DNA of 64,000 nucleotides, from contig NZ_CP011132.1 in assembly GCF_000981805.1 (NCBI RefSeq), forward strand, positions 5,146,001 to 5,210,000, given 5' to 3'. Both the position numbers and the translations under genes were made by a program. How positions within the stretch are numbered: the first letter of the stretch is position 1; every line of letters starts with the position of its first letter. Below are positions 18,109 to 26,814 of the stretch, piece after piece. The notes under the pieces are model-generated. The model had not been told where the DNA came from, did no database searches, and saw only the letters and a list, made by a program, of their open reading frames with translations. Origin of the DNA: Citrobacter amalonaticus Y19 (GTDB lineage Bacteria; Pseudomonadota; Gammaproteobacteria; Enterobacterales; Enterobacteriaceae).

Positions 18109-18576
18109 ATGAAACTACGTGATTCGCTGGCGGAGAATAAATCTATCCGTTTACAGGCTGAGGCTAATACCTGGCAGGAAGCCGTGAAAATCGGTGTCGA
18201 TCTGCTGGTGGCCGCAGACGTGGTCGAGCCTCGCTACTACCAGGCCATTCTGGATGGCGTGGCACAGTTTGGCCCCTATTTTGTTATTGCCCCCGGTCTG
18301 GCAATGCCGCATGGTCGCCCGGAAGAGGGCGTCAAGAAAACAGGGTTCTCACTGGTGACGCTGAAAACGCCGTTGTCGTTCAACCATGAAGATAACGATC
18401 CGGTCGATATCCTGATCACCATGGCGGCGGTGGACGCCAACACGCATCAGGAGGTGGGCATCATGCAGATCGTCAATCTGTTTGAAGATGAAGCGAATTT
18501 TGACCGTTTGCGGGCCTGCCGTACCGAGCAGGCCGTGCTGGAGTTAATTGACCGCACCAACGCGGCCTCCATTTAA
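18109..18576 (+). CDS. ulaC: UlaC, L-ascorbate PTS EIIA component
   Basis: 155-residue mannitol/fructose-type EIIA domain. The phosphorylated His lies in AMPHGRPEEG (about residue 68). Takes phosphate from HPr and hands it to UlaB. It is 9 bp downstream of ulaB and 13 bp upstream of ulaD, in a tight operon. Confidence 0.95.
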   Translation: MKLRDSLAENKSIRLQAEANTWQEAVKIGVDLLVAADVVEPRYYQAILDGVAQFGPYFVIAPGLAMPHGRPEEGVKKTGFSLVTLKTPLSFNHEDNDPVDILITMAAVDANTHQEVGIMQIVNLFEDEANFDRLRACRTEQAVLELIDRTNAASI

Positions 18577-18589
18577 GAGGGGAAACACG

Positions 18590-19240
18590 ATGTCCTTACC
18601 TATGTTACAGGTCGCGCTGGATAACCAAACGCTCTCCAGTGCCTACGAAACCACTCGTTTAATCGCCGAAGAGGTCGATATCATCGAAGTCGGCACCATT
18701 TTGTGTGTTGGTGAAGGCGTACGTGCGGTTCGAGACCTGAAAGCACTCTATCCGCACAAAATCGTATTGGCAGATGCAAAAATTGCCGATGCCGGAAAAA
18801 TCCTCTCTCGCATGTGTTTTGAAGCCAATGCCGATTGGGTGACGGTGATTTGCTGTGCGGATATCAACACCGCCAAAGGCGCGCTGGATGTGGCGAAGGA
18901 GTTCAATGGTGACGTTCAAATCGAACTGACCGGCTACTGGACCTGGGAACAGGCGCAGGCGTGGCGCAATGCAGGTATTCAACAGGTGGTTTATCACCGC
19001 AGTCGCGACGCGCAAGCCGCAGGCGTGGCGTGGGGCGACGCTGATATCAGCGCTATCCAGCGTCTGTCTGATATGGGCTTTAACGTTACCGTCACAGGCG
19101 GCCTGGCGCTGGAAGATCTGCCATTGTTCGCCGGTATTCCGATCCACGTTTTTATCGCGGGTCGTAGCATTCGTGATGCGGCATCTCCGGTTGAAGCCGC
19201 GCGTCAGTTCAAACGCGCCATCGCGGAACTGTGGGGCTAA
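18590..19240 (+). CDS. ulaD: UlaD, 3-keto-L-gulonate-6-phosphate decarboxylase
   Basis: TIM-barrel enzyme of the orotidine-monophosphate-decarboxylase group that decarboxylates 3-keto-L-gulonate 6-phosphate to L-xylulose 5-phosphate with Mg. 216 residues from ATG 18590, preceded by GAGGGG. The Asp/Lys catalytic strand reads LADAKIADAGKI. It is the last intact gene of this ula operon; in E. coli ulaE and ulaF follow. Confidence 0.96.
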   Translation: MSLPMLQVALDNQTLSSAYETTRLIAEEVDIIEVGTILCVGEGVRAVRDLKALYPHKIVLADAKIADAGKILSRMCFEANADWVTVICCADINTAKGALDVAKEFNGDVQIELTGYWTWEQAQAWRNAGIQQVVYHRSRDAQAAGVAWGDADISAIQRLSDMGFNVTVTGGLALEDLPLFAGIPIHVFIAGRSIRDAASPVEAARQFKRAIAELWG

Positions 19241-19249
19241 GGAGCGGCT

Positions 19250-19333
19250 ATGTTGTTGAAACATAACCTGCCTCGTATTGATGAGAAAAATGGCTCAGGT
19301 TATGGCGTCGTTAAGGCAAAAAAAGCCCCCTGA
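19250..19333 (+). pseudogene. ulaE: Remnant of the ulaE 5' end (27 codons)
   Basis: After ulaD and an intact GGAGCGGCT Shine-Dalgarno region, an ATG opens a 27-codon frame beginning MLLKHNLPRIDEK, which resembles the start of UlaE as I recall it (MLSKQIPLGIYEK). It then breaks off and stops at TGA 19331 inside the operon terminator. No sequence for the rest of ulaE (epimerase) or for ulaF is found before yjfY. This is best read as a deletion scar; a functional short peptide is less likely. Confidence 0.6.
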
Positions 19334-19342
19334 ACAGGGGGC
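19325..19342 (+). terminator. Terminator of the shortened ula operon
   Basis: GCCCCC/GGGGGC stem with a TGAACA loop, preceded by AAAAAAA. It lacks a long T run on this strand, and the upstream A run could serve transcripts arriving from yjfY on the other strand. Confidence 0.6.
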
Positions 19343-19383
19343 AAGTCAAACTATGGCTTTCTTTTCGTTGGACTTTCCTGGTG

Positions 19384-19659
19384 CTAGCGATAAATATCCG
19401 CGCTGGCGTGGATGTTGCCGTTGCTACCGGGTTCCCGCATCAGGATAACGTGGTAGTACGTTGCGCCTTGCGCGTCGGTTTCTTCATTCAGGGCCTGACC
19501 TGCTTCACTTTCAGTGGCGAAGTTATGATTGATGTAAATCACGCCTAAGCTCTGCACATCATCCATGTTTCTGGCTTGCTGGTGGTCTATTTCAATGGCG
19601 GCGAGTGTATTTGCACTGAGCAACAGTCCCGCCAGAAGGGTGACAAAACGGATTCGCAT
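19384..19659 (-). CDS. yjfY: YjfY, DUF1471 periplasmic protein
   Basis: 91-residue secreted protein with signal peptide MRIRFVTLLAGLLLSANTLA and a DUF1471/YhcN domain ending in a SADIYR motif. GAGGTAGGT precedes the ATG. Third member of this family within 7 kb (with yjfN and bsmA). Located after ula as in E. coli. Function not established. Confidence 0.92.
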   Translation of the reverse strand: MRIRFVTLLAGLLLSANTLAAIEIDHQQARNMDDVQSLGVIYINHNFATESEAGQALNEETDAQGATYYHVILMREPGSNGNIHASADIYR

Positions 19660-19959
19660 ACCTACCTCCTCGACAGCTGACTCTGATTAGCGATTTCTCC
19701 TGTAAGTCGATAACGTCTGATTTAATTTTAATCGCTACTTTGTCGGTCGATAGTGACCATTTCTGATGCAGTTGTTCAAAAAAATACCGCAACCCGCTCT
19801 TCTTGTGAGTTAACAATCGGCTAACCCGTTTCGCTGCGGCTAAAAATACCTGTTTTTCTGGCAAGAACACTTACCGAATCGTCAATATCGCTACCGGCCA
19901 TCGCCGCTTATAGTGAGCCGAAACATAAAGTTAACTTTATGATAATAAGGCAAAAAGAT

Positions 19960-20724
19960 ATGGATACTTCATTCATGGATTTCAGCTACTTCGCCATCAT
20001 GTTTATGGTGTCGCTGATAGCGGGTTTTATTAATGTGGTTTCAGGCGGCGGAGGGTTTTTATCGATTGGGGCGCTGTTGATCTCAGGATTACCGCCGGCC
20101 AATGCGCTGGCGACCAATAAGATTCAGGCTCTGGGCAGCTCACTGACGTCGGGGATCTACTTTCTGCGTCGTGGGCATATCAACGTACAGCAGCATAAGT
20201 ATGTCTTTTTAGCGGCATTTGTGGGATCGGCGCTGGGGACGACACTGATCCAGTTCATTGAGCCGGAACTGCTGAGAAAGCTGTTGCCGGTACTCATCAT
20301 TGCGGTGGCGCTCTACTTTATTTTTGCCCCCAATCTCACCGAACCGAAAAAGAAGCAGCAGGTGTCGCTGTTTCTTTTTTCCCTGGTAGGGGGAGGGTGT
20401 GTCGGTTTTTATGACGGATTCCTTGGCGCTGGCGCCGGTTCCTTTTATACCCTGAGCTACATCCTGCTGTGGGGTTACAGTATCGATAAGGCGCAAATTC
20501 ACTCTAATTTCATCAACCTTGCGTCTAACATCGCTTCTATTCTGTTCTTCATTTTTGGCGGCAAGATGATTTGGTCGCTGGGCCTGGTGATGTTCGTCGG
20601 GCAGGCGCTTGGCGCTCGTCTGGGGGCGACGGTCGTACTCACGCGCGGCAAGAAAGTCATCAGGCCGATGATCGTGATTGTCTCCATCTGCATCAGCGGC
20701 AAGATGCTGTTGGATATGTATTGA
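19960..20724 (+). CDS. TSUP-family (TauE/SafE/YfcA-like) membrane exporter
   Basis: 254 residues from the ATG at 19960 (AAGG 9 bases upstream), about eight membrane spans in two repeated halves. The family hallmark GGGGFLSIGAL...NALATNKIQALGSS appears in the first half and GFYDGFLGAGAGSF in the second. TSUP proteins move sulfite, sulfonates or organic acids. The resemblance is to YfcA. Absent from this position in E. coli. A link to the sulfur operon at 5456-9768 is possible but unproven. Confidence 0.85.
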   Translation: MDTSFMDFSYFAIMFMVSLIAGFINVVSGGGGFLSIGALLISGLPPANALATNKIQALGSSLTSGIYFLRRGHINVQQHKYVFLAAFVGSALGTTLIQFIEPELLRKLLPVLIIAVALYFIFAPNLTEPKKKQQVSLFLFSLVGGGCVGFYDGFLGAGAGSFYTLSYILLWGYSIDKAQIHSNFINLASNIASILFFIFGGKMIWSLGLVMFVGQALGARLGATVVLTRGKKVIRPMIVIVSICISGKMLLDMY

Positions 20725-20823
20725 GGGCGTCCTGACAAATATTCCTGGAATCACCTTGAGTTTGCGGCCTGACACCAGTATTATGACGCGTCAATTTTTC
20801 AGCCGACCTTTAACACGTTCCTT

Positions 20824-20858
20824 GCCTCCATGGGCCGCGGCTGACCCAGACAGGAGGC
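20824..20858 (+). promoter_or_regulatory. S6:S18 autoregulatory leader of rpsF
   Basis: Stem GCCTCC/GGAGGC enclosing a second stem TGGG/CCCA, with CCG exposed in the loop (20835-20837), 26 bp before rpsF. This is the arrangement described for the S6:S18-binding leader that lets the protein pair repress its own operon, with the exposed CCG mimicking the 16S site. Confidence 0.7.
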
Positions 20859-20883
20859 TGAATAATCCGTAAGGAGCAATTCG

Positions 20884-21279
20884 ATGCGTCATTACGAAAT
20901 CGTTTTTATGGTCCATCCTGACCAGAGCGAACAGGTTCCGGGTATGATCGAGCGTTACTCTGCTGCCATCACTGGTGCAGAAGGCAAGATCCACCGTCTG
21001 GAAGACTGGGGCCGCCGTCAGCTGGCTTACCCGATCAACAAACTGCACAAAGCACACTACGTTCTGCTGAACGTTGAAGCTCCGCAGGAAGTGATCGATG
21101 AGCTGGAAACAACTTTCCGCTTCAACGACGCCGTTATCCGCAGCATGGTAATGCGTACTAAGCACGCTGTTACCGAAGCATCTCCGATGGTTAAAGCGAA
21201 AGACGAGCGCCGTGAGCGTCGCGATGATTTCGCAAACGAAACCGCAGATGATGCTGAAGCTGGGGATTCTGAAGAGTAA
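20884..21279 (+). CDS. rpsF: 30S ribosomal protein S6
   Basis: 131-residue S6 with the usual fold (MRHYEIVFMVHPDQSEQVPGM) and a long acidic C-terminal tail that is the site of RimK glutamylation in E. coli, here ending DDAEAGDSEE. First gene of rpsF-priB-rpsR-rplI and controlled by the leader hairpin upstream. Confidence 0.98.
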   Translation: MRHYEIVFMVHPDQSEQVPGMIERYSAAITGAEGKIHRLEDWGRRQLAYPINKLHKAHYVLLNVEAPQEVIDELETTFRFNDAVIRSMVMRTKHAVTEASPMVKAKDERRERRDDFANETADDAEAGDSEE

Positions 21280-21285
21280 TTTCTG

Positions 21286-21832
<547 letters not shown>

Positions 21833-21873
21833 TCGGTCACGGTCCATTAATACGACTTTGAGAGGATAAGGTA

Positions 21874-22323
21874 ATGCAAGTTATTCTGCTTGATAAAGTA
21901 GCAAACCTGGGTAGCCTGGGTGATCAGGTTAACGTTAAAGCGGGTTATGCTCGTAACTTCCTGGTACCACAGGGTAAAGCTGTTCCTGCTACCAAGAAAA
22001 ACGTTGAATACTTCGAAGCACGTCGCGCTGAACTGGAAGCCAAACTGGCTGACGTTCTGGCTGCTGCAAATGCACGCGCAGAGAAAATCAACGCACTGGA
22101 AACCGTTACCATCACGTCTAAAGCAGGCGACGAAGGTAAACTGTTCGGTTCCATCGGTACCCGCGACATCGCTGATGCAGTGACTGCAGCTGGCGTTGAA
22201 GTGGCTAAGAGCGAAGTTCGTCTGCCGAACGGCGTTCTGCGTACCACTGGTGAGCATGAAGTGGACTTCCAGGTTCACAGCGAAGTATTCGCTAAGCTGA
22301 CCATTAACGTGGTTGCAGAATAA
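21874..22323 (+). CDS. rplI: 50S ribosomal protein L9
   Basis: 149-residue L9: N-terminal domain (MQVILLDKVANLGSLGDQVNVK), long connecting helix (about 40-75) and C-terminal domain. Binds 23S rRNA near L1. Last gene of the operon, followed by a strong terminator. Confidence 0.98.
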   Translation: MQVILLDKVANLGSLGDQVNVKAGYARNFLVPQGKAVPATKKNVEYFEARRAELEAKLADVLAAANARAEKINALETVTITSKAGDEGKLFGSIGTRDIADAVTAAGVEVAKSEVRLPNGVLRTTGEHEVDFQVHSEVFAKLTINVVAE

Positions 22324-22348
22324 GTTTTTATTCTGACAATTGCGTAAG

Positions 22349-22380
22349 AAACGCCGACCTTGTGTCGGCGTTTTGCTTTT
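22349..22380 (+). terminator. Rho-independent terminator after rplI
   Basis: AAACGCCGAC/GTCGGCGTTT stem with a short CTTGT loop followed by TTTTGCTTTT. Confidence 0.93.
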
Positions 22381-22466
22381 CTGCCCCCTCATTATTCGCG
22401 CTGGCTATTCTTTATCCTTTTCGGGATAATCACTGAAAATAAAACATAATTTCAATATGGTGATGA

Positions 22467-23396
22467 ATGGACACTCCGCACCCACAACCTCTGTTTGCGC
22501 GTAAGAATGTCGTCTGGCTGAGTGCGGCGTTTTGTTGTCTGCTCTGGGGCAGCGCCTATCCGGCCATAAAGAGCGGTTATGAGATCTTCCAGATAGCGAC
22601 TGATGATATCCCCTCCAAAATTGTTTTCGCCGGATACCGCTTCTTGTTCGCTGGCCTGCTGTTACTCCTGCTGGCGATGGCGCAGCGTAAGCCGATAGGC
22701 CGCCTGAGTTCCCGGCAGTTTGGGCAACTGACGCTGTTGGGGGTAACACAGACCTCGCTGCAATACATCTTCTTTTATATCGGCCTGGCGTTCACTACCG
22801 GCGTGAAAGGGTCAATCATGAACGCCACGGGCACCTTCTTCAGCGTGCTGCTGGCGCATTTCATCTACCAGAACGATAAGCTGAGCTACAACAAAACGCT
22901 GGGCTGCATTCTCGGTTTTGCCGGTGTGATGGTGGTGAACTTCAACAGCGGGCTGCTGGATTTTAGTTTTACTCTGGCGGGCGATGGCTCGATTGTGCTG
23001 GCGGCATTTATTCTCTCCGCTGCGACGCTTTACGGTAAGCGACTCTCACAAACCGTGGATCCGACGGTGATGACGGGCTACCAGCTAGGGATTGGCGGGC
23101 TGGTGCTGATGATCGGTGGTTATGCGTTTGGCGGCACGCTGAACGTCCACGGACTCGCGTCGGTGGCGATTCTCGGTTACCTGACGTTGCTCTCTTCGGT
23201 AGCGTTTGCGCTGTGGAGCATCCTGCTCAAGTACAACCGCGTGGGGATGATTGCGCCGTTTAACTTCCTGATCCCGGTCTCTGGTGCGGTGCTGTCCGCG
23301 ATTTTCCTTGGCGAGAATATCCTGGAGTGGAAATACGCAATTGCACTGCTGCTGGTGTGCTCGGGGATATGGTGGGTCAATAAGGTGAAGCGGTAA
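22467..23396 (+). CDS. EamA/DMT-family inner-membrane transporter
   Basis: 309 residues with ten predicted membrane helices in two EamA repeats (about 17-145 and 165-305). LLWGSAYPAIKSGYE is the usual start of the first repeat. These proteins export amino acids or metabolites; the substrate cannot be predicted here. Single gene between rplI and the convergent ytfB. A REP pair lies after its stop. Confidence 0.85.
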   Translation: MDTPHPQPLFARKNVVWLSAAFCCLLWGSAYPAIKSGYEIFQIATDDIPSKIVFAGYRFLFAGLLLLLLAMAQRKPIGRLSSRQFGQLTLLGVTQTSLQYIFFYIGLAFTTGVKGSIMNATGTFFSVLLAHFIYQNDKLSYNKTLGCILGFAGVMVVNFNSGLLDFSFTLAGDGSIVLAAFILSAATLYGKRLSQTVDPTVMTGYQLGIGGLVLMIGGYAFGGTLNVHGLASVAILGYLTLLSSVAFALWSILLKYNRVGMIAPFNFLIPVSGAVLSAIFLGENILEWKYAIALLLVCSGIWWVNKVKR

Positions 23397-23410
23397 CAGT
23401 GAAGTTGCAG

Positions 23411-23474
23411 GCCGGATAAGCCAAAGTCGCCATCCGGCACTGCGCTGACATGCCTGATGGCGCTGCGCATCAGG
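23411..23474. repeat. Two REP-type palindromes (BIME)
   Basis: GCCGGATAAG...CATCCGGC at 23411-23438 and CCTGATGG...CATCAGG at 23453-23474, between the convergent EamA transporter and ytfB. Confidence 0.8.
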
Positions 23475-23489
23475 CTACGGCAACAGGCG

Positions 23490-24140
23490 TTAACGTGCGC
23501 GGATAAAGCTGCCGTCGGGCTGACGGGTAAACAATACCTGCTGATTGTTTCCGGTATCGATGGTCAACCCGGTTACCACACCATTCGCATTCTGACGAAT
23601 TTGCACCATCTGCCCATTTTGCAGACTGCTGAGCGGCTTGCCCGCACCTTCAACCTGCGCCATTGCGTACACGTCCGTTGGCGGCAGTCCGTGATCGCGG
23701 AACAGTTGCGCCATCGTTTTACCTGCCTCGACGCGATAAGAGCGCCACTGCTGGTCAATGCCGCTGTTTTGCTGGAAAGGCTGGGTTTGCGGTTGCTGTG
23801 CCTGAGGCTGCTCTTCTGGCTGGCCTTCCTGAATGGGTTCCGGCGCGACGGGGGCGACTTGCCCTGGATCGTTTTGCGGGGCGACAAGCTGGGCCTGAAG
23901 TTGTGCTTCGGTCGGCGGTTGAGGCTGTGACTGAGACTGGAGATCCAACTGCGCGTTGCGGGGTACCGCTGGCGCATCGTTCGTGTCGCCTGAGGGGAGC
24001 AGGAAACCGACGACCAGCACAATCGCCGCAATGATAATGCCGCGGCGATGCATAGACGGAAGCGGATCCATAATGCGAAAATTGTCCGGTGCATGCCAGA
24101 TTTTCGCCAGGGTTGATTTTAATTCAAAGCGCCCGGGCAT
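23490..24140 (-). CDS. ytfB: YtfB, OapA-domain cell-division protein
   Basis: 216 residues from the ATG at 24140 (perfect AGGAGG upstream). A cytoplasmic N-terminus is followed by one membrane anchor (RGIIIAAIVLVVGFLLPS, about 33-50), a Gln/Pro-rich linker (about 62-125) and a C-terminal OapA/LysM-like domain (RSYRVEAGKTMAQLFRDHGL). In E. coli it localises to the division site and binds glycans. The long upstream in-frame extension is not needed. Confidence 0.93.
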   Translation of the reverse strand: MPGRFELKSTLAKIWHAPDNFRIMDPLPSMHRRGIIIAAIVLVVGFLLPSGDTNDAPAVPRNAQLDLQSQSQPQPPTEAQLQAQLVAPQNDPGQVAPVAPEPIQEGQPEEQPQAQQPQTQPFQQNSGIDQQWRSYRVEAGKTMAQLFRDHGLPPTDVYAMAQVEGAGKPLSSLQNGQMVQIRQNANGVVTGLTIDTGNNQQVLFTRQPDGSFIRAR

Positions 24141-24361
24141 GGCTTTCCTCCTGCTCCGCGTCTCGTTCCTCAATCATAGAGTATAGACAGCTAACGCTAT
24201 GATGTTCGTGATATTCCCCGTTTTTGGCACATCTCCAGGGCGATATCCCTATTGTTTCTTTTTCGTCGTGATTTGTCATCCTCTCCGAGACAACATTTTA
24301 CCGGGAGAAGCCTGGCTGTTATGCTGCCCGCTACTTTTTATATCCGATGAAAGGAAATACG

Positions 24362-24982
24362 ATGGCAACCCCGACTTTTGACACTATCGAAGCGCAAGCA
24401 AGCTACGGCATTGGTTTGCAGGTAGGACAGCAACTGAGCGAATCCGGACTGGAAGGGCTGTTGCCTGAAGCGCTGGTTGCCGGTATTGCTGACGCGCTGG
24501 AAGGCAAGCAGCCAGCCGTGCCGGTTGATGTAGTACATCGCGCGCTGCGTGAGATTCATGAACGTGCGGATGCCGTACGTCGTGAACGCTTCCAGGCGAT
24601 GGCTGCCGATGGCGTGAAGTATCTGGAACAAAACCGTGAGAAAGACGGTGTGAACAGCACGGAGTCGGGTTTGCAATTCCGCGTGCTGACCCAGGGCGAA
24701 GGCGCTATCCCGGCCCGTACTGACCGCGTTCGCGTTCACTACACCGGTAAACTGATCGATGGTACTGTCTTTGACAGCTCCGTTGCGCGCGGCGAACCGG
24801 CTGAATTCCCGGTAAACGGCGTTATTCCTGGCTGGATTGAAGCCCTGACCCTGATGCCGGTTGGCTCTAAATGGGAACTGACCATTCCTCAGGAACTGGC
24901 TTACGGCGAACGTGGCGCCGGTGCCTCGATCCCGCCGTTCAGCACCCTGGTGTTTGACGTAGAGCTGCTGGAAATCCTGTAA
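24362..24982 (+). CDS. fklB: FKBP22-type peptidyl-prolyl isomerase
   Basis: 206 residues: N-terminal dimerisation arm (about 1-85) and C-terminal FKBP domain (RVRVHYTGKLIDGTVFDSS, ending FDVELLEIL). Cytoplasmic proline isomerase and chaperone. The start is ATG 24362 with AAGGAA upstream; the ATG at 24347 overlaps the Shine-Dalgarno sequence and gives a non-family extension. Confidence 0.95.
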   Translation: MATPTFDTIEAQASYGIGLQVGQQLSESGLEGLLPEALVAGIADALEGKQPAVPVDVVHRALREIHERADAVRRERFQAMAADGVKYLEQNREKDGVNSTESGLQFRVLTQGEGAIPARTDRVRVHYTGKLIDGTVFDSSVARGEPAEFPVNGVIPGWIEALTLMPVGSKWELTIPQELAYGERGAGASIPPFSTLVFDVELLEIL

Positions 24983-24994
24983 GCAGTCACTTCT

Positions 24995-25019
24995 GTTCCC
25001 CTCCACGTCGGAGGGGAAC
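24995..25019 (+). terminator. Hairpin after fklB
   Basis: GTTCCCCTCC/GGAGGGGAAC perfect 10-bp stem with a 5-base loop 13 bp after the fklB stop. Little T run follows, so termination may be partial. Confidence 0.6.
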
Positions 25020-25305
25020 GAAAAAGATGTCATCACGCTGCCTGAACGCCAGATATCGGAATTTTATCTTGCAAATGCATCAGTTGCGTGTATTTTTGTG
25101 AGCTAATTCGCGTTACCAGAGTGATATGACACTCACTTTAAACATATAATTAACATAATATCTAAATCTTAGTATTCATCCCGCCGATTCTTACCTAATA
25201 TCGATGAGTCCTGAAAACAGGATCGTCGTATCATAGTGATACACAACAGACGCATTAAAGGCCGTAGAGCCCGCACAACACTGACAGGTACAGGAAGAAT
25301 AAAAC
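25020..25305 (+). promoter_or_regulatory. cycA upstream region
   Basis: 286 bp without a gene, strongly AT-rich in 25125-25200. It must hold the cycA promoter and 5' leader; in E. coli the leader is a target of the small RNA GcvB. I could not fix the promoter elements. Confidence 0.45.
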
Positions 25306-26715
25306 ATGGTAGATCAGGTAAAAGTCGCTGCCGACGAACAGGCTCCGACTGAACAGTCGTTACGGCGCAATCTCACAAACCGACACATCCAGCTTATTGC
25401 CATCGGCGGCGCCATTGGTACAGGCCTGTTTATGGGCTCGGGTAAAACCATCAGCCTCGCCGGGCCGTCGATCATTTTTGTTTATATGATCATCGGCTTT
25501 ATGCTCTTTTTCGTGATGCGTGCAATGGGAGAATTGCTGCTCTCGAATCTGGAATACAAATCGTTTAGCGACTTTGCTTCGGACCTGCTGGGACCGTGGG
25601 CAGGTTATTTCACCGGCTGGACCTACTGGTTCTGCTGGGTGGTCACCGGGATGGCGGATGTTGTCGCCATTACCGCCTACGCGCAGTTCTGGTTCCCCGG
25701 CCTTTCCGACTGGGTCGCCTCACTGGCGGTGGTGGTCCTGCTGCTGAGCCTCAATCTTGCCACCGTGAAAATGTTCGGTGAGATGGAGTTCTGGTTCGCG
25801 ATGATCAAAATCGTCGCCATCGTGTCGCTGATCATTGTCGGCCTGGTGATGATTGCCATGCACTTCCAGTCGCCAACCGGTGTGGAAGCCTCGTTTGCGC
25901 ATCTGTGGAATGACGGCGGCTGGTTCCCGAAAGGCATTAGCGGCTTCTTTGCCGGTTTCCAGATTGCGGTATTCGCCTTTGTGGGGATCGAACTGGTTGG
26001 GACGACGGCAGCGGAAACTAAAGATCCGGAGAAATCCCTGCCGCGCGCCATCAACTCGATTCCGATTCGTATCATCATGTTCTACGTCTTTGCGCTGATC
26101 GTCATTATGTCCGTGACGCCGTGGAGTTCCGTGGTGCCGGATAAGAGCCCATTCGTTGAGCTGTTCGTGCTGGTGGGCCTGCCTGCCGCCGCGAGCGTGA
26201 TTAACTTCGTGGTCCTGACGTCTGCCGCTTCTTCAGCAAACAGTGGCGTGTTCTCCACCAGCCGTATGCTGTTTGGTCTGGCGCAGGAAGGCGTGGCACC
26301 GAAAGCGTTCGCTAAGCTGTCTAAACGCGCGGTACCGGCAAAAGGGCTGACCTTCTCCTGTATCTGCCTGCTGGGCGGCGTGGTCATGCTGTATGTCAAT
26401 CCGAGCGTGATTGGCGCGTTCACCATGATCACCACCGTATCGGCGATCCTGTTTATGTTCGTCTGGACCATCATCCTGTGCTCATATCTGGTGTATCGCA
26501 AACAGCGTCCGCATCTGCATGAGAAGTCGATCTACAAAATGCCGCTGGGTAAAGTGATGTGCTGGGTCTGCATGGCGTTCTTCGCCTTCGTTCTGGTGCT
26601 GCTGACCCTTGAGGACGACACCCGTCAGGCGCTGATCGTCACGCCGCTGTGGTTCATCGCGCTGGGTCTGGGTTGGTGGCTGATTGGTAAGAAGCGGATG
26701 GCAGGGGTTCGTTAA
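25306..26715 (+). CDS. cycA: D-serine/D-alanine/glycine:H+ symporter
   Basis: APC-superfamily importer with 12 membrane spans, 469 residues. The substrate-binding signature IQLIAIGGAIGTGLFMGSGK opens TM1, and the cytosolic N-terminus and sequence throughout match CycA. Takes up glycine, D-alanine and D-serine, and is the entry route for D-cycloserine in E. coli. Single gene followed by REP sequences. Confidence 0.96.
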   Translation: MVDQVKVAADEQAPTEQSLRRNLTNRHIQLIAIGGAIGTGLFMGSGKTISLAGPSIIFVYMIIGFMLFFVMRAMGELLLSNLEYKSFSDFASDLLGPWAGYFTGWTYWFCWVVTGMADVVAITAYAQFWFPGLSDWVASLAVVVLLLSLNLATVKMFGEMEFWFAMIKIVAIVSLIIVGLVMIAMHFQSPTGVEASFAHLWNDGGWFPKGISGFFAGFQIAVFAFVGIELVGTTAAETKDPEKSLPRAINSIPIRIIMFYVFALIVIMSVTPWSSVVPDKSPFVELFVLVGLPAAASVINFVVLTSAASSANSGVFSTSRMLFGLAQEGVAPKAFAKLSKRAVPAKGLTFSCICLLGGVVMLYVNPSVIGAFTMITTVSAILFMFVWTIILCSYLVYRKQRPHLHEKSIYKMPLGKVMCWVCMAFFAFVLVLLTLEDDTRQALIVTPLWFIALGLGWWLIGKKRMAGVR

Positions 26716-26722
26716 TCGGATT

Positions 26723-26807
26723 GCCGGATGGCGCTGCGCTCATCCGGCCTACAAAACGTCTATACGGTGAGTTCCCATAGGCCCGGTAAGCGCTAGCGCC
26801 ACCGGGC
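26723..26807. repeat. Two REP-type palindromes (BIME) between cycA and ytfE
   Basis: GCCGGATGGCGC...CATCCGGC at 26723-26748 and GCCCGGTAAGC...CACCGGGC at 26781-26807. The second lies directly after the ytfE stop on the minus strand and can act as its 3' stem-loop. Confidence 0.8.
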
Positions 26808-26814
26808 ATTTTAT

